Source: Nitrospirota bacterium
GTDB taxonomy: Bacteria; Nitrospirota; Thermodesulfovibrionia; Thermodesulfovibrionales; JdFR-85
DNA length: 10,242 nucleotides
Assembly: GCA_003232715.1 (NCBI GenBank)
Contig: QIJG01000064.1
Location: 1-10,242 of the forward strand
Direction: 5' to 3'
Made by a program: the position numbers and the translations under genes. The notes below the pieces were generated by a model that saw nothing but the letters and a program-made list of their open reading frames with translations, searched no databases and was not told where the DNA came from. Numbering within the stretch: position 1 is the first letter of the stretch; each line of letters begins with the position of its first letter. Shown here piece after piece: positions 1-5,408 of the stretch.

Positions 1-291
1 ACCTGTAAACGATACCCTTACCCCGAAGAGGAAAAGGCTTAAGGGATCAATCCTTCCTGAAACCCCGTCTATGCTCAGGAGTTGTCTCCTGTTGTGCCTT
101 ATCCTGACTTCCTCTATCTTAAAACCAAAGAACGGCGTTTTCTTAAACCCAAACAGTTCCGTCCTTACCCTGCCCCCCTGCAGCAAGCCCTCAATCCTCT
201 CAGCAGCCCACCTGTCAGGGATCCCGGCATACCAGATACCTGTTACAATCAAAGACAGAAGGAACAGTACGATAATCATTTTTTTCAGCAT
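1..291 (-). CDS. GspN/AsmA-like membrane-anchored protein, N-terminal part (runs off the left edge)
   Basis: An open frame of 97 codons starts at ATG 291-289 and is still open at base 1, so only the N-terminus is present. A Shine-Dalgarno AAGGAGA (301-307) lies 9 nt before the ATG. The protein begins M-L-K-K, followed by a hydrophobic segment (about residues 5-20) that looks like an uncleaved membrane anchor. Then comes a soluble part with the pattern 'FFGFKIEEVRI...LLSIDGVSGRIDPLSLFLFGVRVSF'-like, in which a short hydrophobic beta segment is followed by 'LLSID' and 'G-R-I-D-P-L-S-L'. This resembles the start of AsmA-fold proteins annotated as GspN of type II secretion. The assignment rests on pattern memory and a short fragment. 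The existence of the gene is more certain than its family. It is transcribed away from the DUF2914 gene. Confidence 0.6.
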   Translation of the reverse strand, partial: MLKKMIIVLFLLSLIVTGIWYAGIPDRWAAERIEGLLQGGRVRTELFGFKKTPFFGFKIEEVRIRHNRRQLLSIDGVSGRIDPLSLFLFGVRVSFTG

Positions 292-382
292 AAGCTTCTA
301 TCTCCTTAAATCTTCAGCCGGGATTGGCAGGACAAAATTAAGAACAAAGACCTGCGTTTAACCTCAGTGCACGCTGATTAGA

Positions 383-411
383 TTGTCAGTTTAATGAAAA
401 TATTGTATAAT
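383..411 (+). promoter_or_regulatory. sigma70-type promoter for the DUF2914 gene
   Basis: The -35 box TTGTCA (383-388) and the -10 box TATAAT (406-411) are separated by exactly 17 bp. One base of twelve differs from consensus. Transcription should start near 418, leaving a leader of about 110 nt before the ATG at 528. Confidence 0.75.
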
Positions 412-462
412 TTTAACTAAACTTTTATCACAATAACAGAGTTGAACAGACAACAACCTTAT

Positions 463-494
463 TAATCCGCAGATTTCGCAGATGGCCCGGATTA
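463..494. repeat. small inverted repeat with a 9-bp tandem (CGCAGATTT/CGCAGATGG) in the DUF2914 leader
   Basis: TAATCCG (463-469) pairs with CGGATTA (488-494). The 18-nt loop region holds two adjacent 9-bp near-copies, CGCAGATTT (468-476) and CGCAGATGG (477-485). Strings built on CGCAGATT are familiar to me as dispersed repeats in environmental bacterial genomes. Within this window it is seen once. It lies inside the predicted leader RNA and could fold, but no T-run follows on the plus strand, so I do not call it a terminator. Confidence 0.45.
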
Positions 495-527
495 TAAAAA
501 AAACAGGACAAGAAAGGAGGCAAAAAC

Positions 528-929
528 ATGTTATGGAACAAAATATTACCGGTTATGGCCCTGATGCTGGCCCTCTTCCTTCCCACCAAAGTCACGGCCC
601 AGGAGGAATCCCTGAAGGTCGCTGAGGCCGTCATTGCCACCTCGGTGGAAAACCTCGTACCCCAGGGGGTATCGGATACATTTCCAGGCTCTGTTAAAAA
701 ACTCTATGCCTTCACCAGGATCACCGGTGCCACAAAAGATACCATCATCTGGCATCTATGGTTCTACGGCGACAAGCTGATGGCGGAAGTCAGACTCCCT
801 GTTAAATCCGTAAACTGGAGGACCTACAGCAGCAAACGCATCTTCCCCGGATGGACAGGCGAGTGGAGGGTTGACATCACTAATGAAGATGGATTACTGC
901 TTAAGACCCTCTATTTTACGGTAGAATGA
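528..929 (+). CDS. secreted DUF2914-family protein
   Basis: 133 aa. A strong Shine-Dalgarno AAGGAGG (514-520) sits 7 nt before the ATG. Residues 1-24 form a signal peptide: a positively charged start, a hydrophobic run M-A-L-M-L-A-L-F-L, and a likely cleavage after V-T-A. The mature part follows the DUF2914 pattern: 'AEAVIATSVENLVPQGV' near residues 32-48, 'KLYAFTRI.G' near 58-67, 'W-Y/F-GDKLMAEVRLPV' near 79-92, 'WRTYSSKRI' near 97-105 and 'GWTGEWRVDITNEDG' near 108-122. The domain fills the whole mature protein. Its biochemical role is unknown, and export to the periplasm or cell surface is inferred from the signal peptide. It has its own promoter and no close same-strand partner downstream. 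Confidence 0.88.
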   Translation: MLWNKILPVMALMLALFLPTKVTAQEESLKVAEAVIATSVENLVPQGVSDTFPGSVKKLYAFTRITGATKDTIIWHLWFYGDKLMAEVRLPVKSVNWRTYSSKRIFPGWTGEWRVDITNEDGLLLKTLYFTVE

Positions 930-1046
930 GAGGGCAAGGCGCAGAGGGAATAGCGTGACGGCAAGATCAGGGTGCATGCCCTTACATGCATGATAGCGCT
1001 GCTTCTGGTAAAATAAGCCACTGCCGGGCAAAACTGAACGGTTATA

Positions 1047-1080
1047 CGAGGGGCTTAGAGACCTTCCCCTCGGAGGAGGG
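1047..1080. other. two mutually exclusive hairpins between the DUF2914 gene and coaE
   Basis: CGAGGGG (1047-1053) pairs with CCCCTCG (1066-1072), leaving a 12-nt loop. The right arm can instead pair downstream: CCCTC (1067-1071) with GAGGG (1076-1080), with a 4-nt GGAG loop. Neither is followed by a T-run. This lies 3' of both converging genes and could take part in transcript ends, but that is speculation. Confidence 0.35.
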
Positions 1081-1106
1081 ACGGGTGACCGACGAGAATA
1101 AGTGAA
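1068..1106. repeat. copy A of a 39-bp two-block repeat
   Basis: CCTCGGAG (1068-1075), 17 variable bases, then CGAGAATAAGTGAA (1093-1106). The same two blocks at exactly the same spacing occur at 4345-4383, with one mismatch in the 22 block positions. The variable middle contains a small hairpin (CGG-GTGA-CCG, 1082-1091). Function unknown. Confidence 0.55.
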
Positions 1107-1109
1107 GAG

Positions 1110-1733
1110 TTAAGCATGTCTCTCCTTTAGACCCCTTGCTGAGGTTCTCGATAAGTCTTCCCATACCACCCTGACCTGCCTTTCCATGTCCTCCAGAGAA
1201 CCTGAATTGTCTATTACATAATCTGCCCTCGAAGCCTTTTCATCAATCGGGAACTGAGCAGCAGCCCGTGTCCTTATCTCTTCAGCAGAAAAACCCTTCC
1301 TCCTTAATCGCTTGCTGATAACATCCGATTCAGCCCTGACAACAACCACTGCATCAACCCCTTTATCAAACCCGGTCTCAAAAAGCAGGGGGAGCTCCGC
1401 AACCATAATGATTTCCGGGTTGCAGGTCGGATTTGTGGCATTAATATAAGTTTGTTCTATTGTTTCAAGAACATGAGGATGTATCAGCCTCTCTATTTTC
1501 TTTCTTTTGGTTTCATCAGAGAAGACCTTTTTAGAGAGCTTCTTCCTGTCAATCTCTCCCTTTACGAGTATATTCGGACCAAACATCTCAGTTATGGGAC
1601 CCCTGACCTCTGCTCTCTTTAACAGGTCATGAACGATTGAATCAGCACTGAGTACGGTAGCACCGAGTTTTTCAAATAACTTAAGAACAGTGGACTTTCC
1701 GCATCCAAAACCACCGGTAAGACCCACAAGCAT
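1110..1733 (-). CDS. coaE: dephospho-CoA kinase
   Basis: 207 aa, the usual CoaE length. It catalyses the last step of coenzyme A synthesis, ATP-dependent phosphorylation of the 3'-hydroxyl of dephospho-CoA, in the cytoplasm. The Walker A P-loop is G-G-F-G-C-G-K-S (residues 7-14). The family's catalytic aspartate motif appears as A-D-S (30-32). 'LPLLFE' (114-119) and the C-terminal 'ADYVIDNSGSLE' (170-181) match the CoA-binding lid and adenine-region signatures. The start ATG is preceded by AGGGGAG (1741-1747), which overlaps the stop codon of the upstream methyltransferase-like gene. The 12-nt gap between the two genes implies co-transcription and probable translational coupling. Intact and unremarkable. 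Confidence 0.96.
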   Translation of the reverse strand: MLVGLTGGFGCGKSTVLKLFEKLGATVLSADSIVHDLLKRAEVRGPITEMFGPNILVKGEIDRKKLSKKVFSDETKRKKIERLIHPHVLETIEQTYINATNPTCNPEIIMVAELPLLFETGFDKGVDAVVVVRAESDVISKRLRRKGFSAEEIRTRAAAQFPIDEKASRADYVIDNSGSLEDMERQVRVVWEDLSRTSARGLKERHA

Positions 1734-1745
1734 TTTATTCTCCCC

Positions 1746-2312
1746 TTACTTTTTCGGTATCCCGATGTATCTTGAACTGCTCAATGTATATCGGCAGTAC
1801 TCCTCTCCATACAGACGCTCAAGGTAAGGCTCCTCCATACGCGTAGTGTACAGATGAATCACGAAAGCGAAGACCCCGGTAAGCACAAATGCCAAACCTG
1901 ACCGTCCGGCAAGCGATATGCCTGAAAGCATCAGAGCCCAACCGATAAACTGCGGATTCCTGCTCCAACGGTATATTCCGGAGGTAACAAGCTTTGAAAT
2001 ATCCTGTCCTGTGGATCTATGCAAGGAACGAAATCCGATCATCCCCGCTGACAATATAACCGTCCCAAAGACAAAGGTGATAAAACCGCCGACTAAGGCA
2101 AAAGTCCTGTTAACCGGCATCAGCCATACACCATATAACGAAGACAGGATCACGGGTACATGGTGGAATGCCCACATAACAAACCAGGTATTCAGAAGTT
2201 TGTCGGTGAATACTTCGCCCCTATCGTAGGTCTTTTTTATCCGGGGAAAGACATATATGCCTGATATTATCCAGATACTTACAGAAACAGACAAACCTGT
2301 GTACAACCACAT
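1746..2312 (-). CDS. isoprenylcysteine/phospholipid methyltransferase-like membrane protein
   Basis: 188 aa with about five hydrophobic segments (roughly residues 2-23, 43-65, 70-95, 121-138 and 140-156). The C-terminal half carries the signature shared by bacterial ICMT/PEMT-type methyltransferases: 'G-I-Y-R-W-S-R-N-P-Q-F-I-G' (112-124) and, after the last membrane segment, 'E-E-P-Y-L-E-R-L-Y-G-E-E-Y' (160-172). In known members these regions bind S-adenosylmethionine at the membrane face. The substrate cannot be predicted; bacteria generally lack farnesylated CaaX proteins. AGGA lies just before the ATG. It precedes coaE by 12 nt and follows the SET-domain gene by 105 nt. Another name for such proteins is 'NnrU/isoprenylcysteine carboxyl methyltransferase-like'. 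Confidence 0.85.
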   Translation of the reverse strand: MWLYTGLSVSVSIWIISGIYVFPRIKKTYDRGEVFTDKLLNTWFVMWAFHHVPVILSSLYGVWLMPVNRTFALVGGFITFVFGTVILSAGMIGFRSLHRSTGQDISKLVTSGIYRWSRNPQFIGWALMLSGISLAGRSGLAFVLTGVFAFVIHLYTTRMEEPYLERLYGEEYCRYTLSSSRYIGIPKK

Positions 2313-2417
2313 AATCTTCCTGCCGCCTCTTTTTAATCTCTGTGCATCCTGACATAAAAATCAACTGTTTTCACCCAAAGCAAAGAGGAAACCTGCAGCA
2401 AAACTATGAGTCCCGTA

Positions 2418-2894
2418 TTATGTTTGTTCAGCACAGTACTTGGCATCCATTTCAATAAGGTAAGGAGCAACAAACCCTTCGTATATTTTTTTCCTCGCCT
2501 CCGGTAAATCCTTCCAACCGGTAACTTTTCCACGACATATCTCAGACCCGCACATGCACTCTTTCGGGAAATAATCAACACCATAATTTCTCATGGCATA
2601 ATCAAAGGTTATTTCTTCATCAACAGAAATTTCTCTTATGGCTACAAAGTCATGGGCACCGGTTTCATTGATTCTGATACCACAATTAGGGTCACATGAA
2701 TGATTAACCTTACTTATTGATCCAGCGTGAAACACATATTCATTTTCGCCAATCTGTGAAGCATGAGAGTGATTCTTCTTCAGTCTTTTTTCAATTACTC
2801 CGACCATTACGATCTCACCAGCCTTAAATGATCTCGTCGCAAAAACACCTTCTCCTTTTCTCTCAGATACTCTTAACTCAAATCCATCAACCAT
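2418..2894 (-). CDS. SET-domain protein with a complete post-SET cysteine cluster (predicted protein-lysine methyltransferase)
   Basis: 158 aa, essentially one SET domain plus a short C-terminal helix. Visible signatures: 'G-E-G-V-F-A-T-R-S-F-K-A-G-E' (14-27), which begins the SET fold; 'N-H-S-C-D-P-N' (64-70), which binds S-adenosylmethionine; 'I-T-F-D-Y' (95-99) with the expected catalytic tyrosine at 99; and 'C-M-C-G-S-E-I-C-R-G' (113-122). Cysteines 67, 113, 115 and 120 fit the CxCx4C plus NHSC zinc site of eukaryote-type post-SET domains. All hallmark residues are intact, so enzyme activity is plausible. The substrate is unknown. The ATG at 2894 has AAGGAG about 8 nt upstream. It may be first in a unit with the methyltransferase-like gene and coaE, but the 105-nt gap leaves this open. 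Confidence 0.9.
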   Translation of the reverse strand: MVDGFELRVSERKGEGVFATRSFKAGEIVMVGVIEKRLKKNHSHASQIGENEYVFHAGSISKVNHSCDPNCGIRINETGAHDFVAIREISVDEEITFDYAMRNYGVDYFPKECMCGSEICRGKVTGWKDLPEARKKIYEGFVAPYLIEMDAKYCAEQT

Positions 2895-2986
2895 AATTTA
2901 AACTCCTTTTTAAATTTTCCTCTTTAACTCAGGATTGAACTAAATGGCATTTTCAAAAAAACTCTGCCCTGATCATCATACATTTC

Positions 2987-3061
2987 TGTCATTCTGGCTT
3001 GTCCGGAATCTTTCTTGTGATCCCGAACAAGTCGAAGGATTCCCGACAAGCGGGAATGACA
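2987..3061. repeat. GTCATTC-type palindromic repeat
   Basis: A 75-bp near-palindrome. TGTCATTC (2987-2994) pairs with GAATGACA (3054-3061), and pairing continues inward through GCTTGTC/GACAAGC and GGAATC/GATTCC with only isolated mismatches. A second short stem, CTTGT (3014-3018) with ACAAG (3027-3031), closes the tip. Repeats built on GTCATTCC are familiar as high-copy intergenic elements in many anaerobic bacteria. Here it sits in the upstream region of the SET-domain gene. Confidence 0.75.
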
Positions 3062-3102
3062 CCGAAAATAGACATACAATTTCAAGCCACTATGACCAGA
3101 CG

Positions 3103-3124
3103 CCCTGCGGTCTCTGCCGCAGGG
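3103..3124. repeat. strong short hairpin (CCCTGCGG/CCGCAGGG)
   Basis: A perfect 8-bp GC-rich stem with a 6-nt loop (3111-3116) lies between the two larger palindromic repeats. It lacks a T-run on either strand, so it is probably part of the repeat cluster rather than a rho-independent terminator. Confidence 0.55.
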
Positions 3125-3136
3125 TAGTTCACGGTT

Positions 3137-3264
3137 TCGTAAAAAAGCCGCATTTGTCATTGCGAGGAGCAAAACGACGAAGCAATCTGTTTTAAAACCA
3201 GACAATTAAAGATTGCTTCGCTCTGCTCGCAATGACCAAAAAGGTATTTTCAGACTTTTTACGA
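3137..3264. repeat. GTCATTGCGAG-type palindromic element with terminal inverted repeats
   Basis: The ends are TCGTAAAAA (3137-3145) and TTTTTACGA (3256-3264), a perfect 9-bp inverted pair. Inside, GTCATTGCGAG (3156-3166) pairs with CTCGCAATGAC (3226-3236), and CGAAGCAATC (3178-3187) pairs with GATTGCTTCG (3211-3220). The design is that of a non-coding, MITE-like mobile repeat of 128 bp. This core motif is widespread between genes of anaerobic bacteria; other copies should exist elsewhere in the genome. Confidence 0.8.
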
Positions 3265-3500
3265 CTTTATCATTTATCCCTTTTACGATAATTTATGAGT
3301 ATGGTGCAAGGCTCCAAACATATCTAATCCTTTAGTGGCATGTTACAATCCTATACCTTTACTTTATTACCTGTCAACCAATAGTTTTGTAGAGTAGAAT
3401 GTTGCTAAAGTTAATCTATAGTGCGACGAGGTGTGTAAGGTAAGTAAGAGGGGCTTAGAAAAACAGAGATTCACGGTGAAAATCAGTGCAGTAACCTTTT
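3265..3500. other. AT-rich intergenic stretch without recognisable genes
   Basis: I see no convincing coding frame, RNA gene or consensus promoter here. A 12-mer, GAGGGGCTTAGA (3448-3459), also occurs at 1048-1059, but one such match is expected by chance in 10 kb. Confidence 0.5.
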
Positions 3501-3509
3501 TGGTATAAA
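3501..3509 (+). promoter_or_regulatory. extended -10 box directly before the 6-phosphogluconolactonase-like gene
   Basis: TGGTATAAA fits an extended -10 (TGnTATAAT with one mismatch). No good -35 box is visible. Transcription would start within about two bases of the ATG at 3514, and no Shine-Dalgarno is present, which fits a leaderless message. Confidence 0.4.
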
Positions 3510-3513
3510 AAAA

Positions 3514-4263
3514 ATGAACAGGACAATCGGGAATCTAAAGGTACATATTTTTAAGGACAAGGCTGAGGCAGCAAGGCAGGTTGCTGATGATATTTACCGC
3601 TATCTGTCGAATGCACAAAAAAGGGGTGGAAAAGTCCTGTTTTTAAGTTCCGGAGGGTCTTCACTTGCAATACTCGATTTTATTACAGATGATATACCGG
3701 GAGATTATACGACCATTGGCGTCCTGGATGAACGATACGACAGGGAAGGTAAAAACAATAATTTCGTTCAGTTGTCCGGAACAGGCTTTTACAGGAAGGC
3801 TCTGAAATCAGGATGTGCCTTTATTGATACAACGGTCCGGCCGGGACAGACACGGAATGGTCTGGCTGATTATTTTGAAGGGAAATTGAGGGAGTGGAGA
3901 AAAAACAATCCTGACGGCGAAATTGTTGCAACTATAGGTATCGGACCCGATGGACACACCTCGGGCATAATGCCCTTTCCTGAGGACAAAGAGAGGTTTG
4001 ACTTCCTGTTTAACGATGAGAGATGGGTTGTGGCCTATGACGCAACAGGTAAAACACCCTGTCCCGAGAGGGTAACAACAACAAATACCTTTCTGAAACT
4101 GATTGACCGGGCCTTTGTTTTTGCTGTTGGCAGGGAAAAGGCTGAGGCTTTCCGCCATATGCAGGAAGACAGACCGGTTTCAGAAGTGCCGGCAGCCATT
4201 CTGAAGGAACTCAGAGGGGATATGTATATTGACAGGGAACTTTCTGAAGTTGTTTCAAGATAG
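3514..4263 (+). CDS. pgl: 6-phosphogluconolactonase-like protein
   Basis: 249 aa, close to the usual PGL length. The family hydrolyses 6-phosphogluconolactone in the oxidative pentose-phosphate pathway. Seen in the sequence: phosphate-binding loop 'F-L-S-S-G-G-S-S' (43-50), 'D-E-R' (72-74), 'G-I-G-P-D-G-H-T' (142-149) with the expected histidine at 148, 'P-C-P-E-R-V-T' (182-188) and 'E-V-P-A-A-I-L' (224-230). These match PGL better than glucosamine-6-phosphate deaminase, whose loop is usually G-x-N-G-H. The sequence is divergent, so another sugar-phosphate substrate is possible. The frame is closed upstream by a stop at 3445-3447 and contains no earlier ATG, GTG or TTG, so ATG 3514 is the only normal start. 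It lacks a Shine-Dalgarno. It is followed by a sugar kinase on the same strand, 232 nt away. Confidence 0.8.
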   Translation: MNRTIGNLKVHIFKDKAEAARQVADDIYRYLSNAQKRGGKVLFLSSGGSSLAILDFITDDIPGDYTTIGVLDERYDREGKNNNFVQLSGTGFYRKALKSGCAFIDTTVRPGQTRNGLADYFEGKLREWRKNNPDGEIVATIGIGPDGHTSGIMPFPEDKERFDFLFNDERWVVAYDATGKTPCPERVTTTNTFLKLIDRAFVFAVGREKAEAFRHMQEDRPVSEVPAAILKELRGDMYIDRELSEVVSR

Positions 4264-4299
4264 CGGAAAGGGATACGGGTATTGAGTTTGAACGGTTTC

Positions 4300-4344
4300 A
4301 AATTATCACTTTTAACTCACCTGGATGGTGATATGTGATAATTT
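4300..4344. other. large stem-loop after the pgl-like gene
   Basis: AAATTATCAC (4300-4309) pairs perfectly with GTGATAATTT (4335-4344). Inside, TCACC (4317-4321) pairs with GGTGA (4327-4331) around a 5-nt loop. It abuts copy B of the 39-bp repeat at 4345 without a gap. It could be part of the same element, or a 3' end structure of the pgl-like transcript; no T-run follows. Confidence 0.5.
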
Positions 4345-4383
4345 CCTCGGAGACAGACAGGATATCTGTCGAGAATGAGTGAA
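4345..4383. repeat. copy B of a 39-bp two-block repeat
   Basis: CCTCGGAG (4345-4352), 17 variable bases, then CGAGAATGAGTGAA (4370-4383), matching copy A at 1068-1106 with identical spacing. The middle forms a perfect small hairpin, GACAG (4356-4360) with CTGTC (4366-4370), offset by one base pair from the small hairpin in copy A. Confidence 0.55.
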
Positions 4384-4457
4384 AACTCTGTCCCCGTGTC
4401 CCTTTCCAAAGCGTACCCCTCAAAAGTTGACCGGTTTTCTATCGGCAACCCTGGAAG

Positions 4458-4488
4458 TTGCAAAACCGTCCTCAAGATAAGGTAAAAT
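4458..4488 (+). promoter_or_regulatory. possible promoter of the ROK kinase gene
   Basis: TTGCAA (4458-4463), a 19-bp spacer, then TAAAAT (4483-4488). The spacer is longer than ideal. The predicted start point (about 4495) is one base before the ATG at 4496, so the message could be leaderless. The only Shine-Dalgarno-like string, AAGG (4479-4482), is 13 nt from the ATG, too far to be convincing. Confidence 0.4.
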
Positions 4489-4495
4489 AACTGTT

Positions 4496-5335
4496 ATGTA
4501 TATACTTTTTGACATAGGAGCGACAAATATGCGTCTGGCTGCCTCAGTAGACGGCAAGACACTTGGTGAGATCAGAAATCTTGCTACCCCGAAAGTGTTT
4601 GAAGAGGGAATAGAGGTTTTTAAGGGTGCAGCCCTTGAGCTTGCCGGGGGTGAAAGGATTGATGCCGTTGTGGGCGGGATAGCAGGACCCCTGAACAAAG
4701 ACAAGACAATGGCCGTCGGAGGCCCCAATATACCCGCATGGTGGAACAAGCCGCTCAAAGACGCTTTGGAGAAGGCATTGACAACTGTTGCCTATATTGA
4801 AAACGATGCAGCAATGGGCACCCTCGGAGAGGCAATTTACGGAGCAGGCAGGGGTTACCCAATAGTCGTATATATTACCGTAAGCACAGGCGTTGGCGGG
4901 GCAAGGGTAGTCAACGGTAAAATTGATGAAGGGGCAATGGGGTTTGAACCGGGAGCACAGATAATTGATGCAGGTAACGCCCTCTGTCCCGGATGGAGCG
5001 AACGGGGATACCTGATAAATTATATCTCCGGAGCAGACATAGAAAGACAGTACGGGAAAAAGCCTTACGAGATTACTGATGAAAAATTCTGGGACGACAG
5101 GGCTTGGTTTCTTGCATACGGCCTTAATAATATAACCGTTATCTGGTCCCCCGACATCATTGTGCTTGGGGGCTCCATGATGAACGAGATCGGCATCCCT
5201 GTCGAAAGAGTCCGCCACTACTTAAAAGAGGTGCTGAACATATTCCCCAACCCTCCGGTTGTAGCAAAGGCAAAATTAGGCGACGAGCTGAGTCTTTATG
5301 GTGCACTCGCATATATCAATCAAAACCTGAAATGA
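4496..5335 (+). CDS. ROK-family sugar kinase (glucokinase-like), zinc motif lost
   Basis: 279 aa. ROK enzymes use ATP to phosphorylate hexoses such as glucose or N-acetylmannosamine in the cytoplasm. The ATP-phosphate loop 'F-D-I-G-A-T-N-M-R' is at 5-13. 'G-G-I-A-G-P-L' is at 60-66. The catalytic aspartate lies in 'E-N-D-A-A' (D104). 'S-T-G-V-G-G' is at 130-135 and the second nucleotide loop 'P-D-I-I-V-L-G-G-S' at 219-227. The usual E-x-G-H followed by CxCGxxGCxE is replaced: 'E-P-G-A' at 151-154 has alanine where histidine is expected, and only one cysteine (164) remains before 'W-S-E-R-G-Y-L'. The lineage is clear but the sugar is not. The pgl-like neighbour suggests glucose-6-phosphate and pentose-phosphate metabolism. 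Confidence 0.82.
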   Translation: MYILFDIGATNMRLAASVDGKTLGEIRNLATPKVFEEGIEVFKGAALELAGGERIDAVVGGIAGPLNKDKTMAVGGPNIPAWWNKPLKDALEKALTTVAYIENDAAMGTLGEAIYGAGRGYPIVVYITVSTGVGGARVVNGKIDEGAMGFEPGAQIIDAGNALCPGWSERGYLINYISGADIERQYGKKPYEITDEKFWDDRAWFLAYGLNNITVIWSPDIIVLGGSMMNEIGIPVERVRHYLKEVLNIFPNPPVVAKAKLGDELSLYGALAYINQNLK

Positions 5336-5370
5336 ACAACACTTAAACCTTTTCTTTTAACCTGCTGCAA

Positions 5371-5395
5371 ATACTTGACAGATATGGTTAAGTAT
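5371..5395. promoter_or_regulatory. predicted IscR type-1 binding site
   Basis: The 25 bases agree with the E. coli type-1 IscR motif ATASYYGACT-RWWWY-AGTCRRSTAT at 22 of 25 positions. The mismatches are at motif positions 10, 16 and 19. The half-sites extend to an 8-bp perfect inverted repeat, AAATACTT (5369-5376) and AAGTATTT (5390-5397), with centres 21 bp apart, two helical turns. The site covers the -35 box and the spacer of the isc promoter, the expected place for repression by cluster-loaded IscR. Confidence 0.75.
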
Positions 5396-5403
5396 TTTAT
5401 AAT
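5375..5403 (+). promoter_or_regulatory. consensus sigma70 promoter of the isc operon
   Basis: TTGACA (5375-5380) and TATAAT (5398-5403), both perfect, are separated by 17 bp. Transcription should begin at about 5409-5410, which coincides with the A of the iscR ATG (5409). No Shine-Dalgarno can be present on such a message. Confidence 0.88.
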
Positions 5404-5408
5404 TGTTT

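Noticed and set aside
71..361. Plus-strand open frames of up to 96 codons at the left edge
   Set aside because: They oppose a minus-strand frame (291 to 1) with a good Shine-Dalgarno, a membrane anchor and a plausible family pattern; the plus-strand products look like random, proline- and serine-rich shadows without a ribosome site.
1048..1059. 12-mer GAGGGGCTTAGA shared with 3448-3459
   Set aside because: A single 12-base match between two places in 10 kb is expected by chance and the flanks do not align.
3514..4263. Glucosamine-6-phosphate deaminase instead of 6-phosphogluconolactonase
   Set aside because: The loop reads G-I-G-P-D-G-H-T and the earlier motif is D-E-R, as in PGL, rather than D-E-Y and G-x-N-G-H of the deaminase.
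5403..5408. TTG 5403 as the start of iscR
   Set aside because: This codon overlaps the last base of the -10 box, upstream of the predicted transcription start, and the Rrf2 family usually begins with the M-x-L-S-T-K-type sequence seen from ATG 5409.
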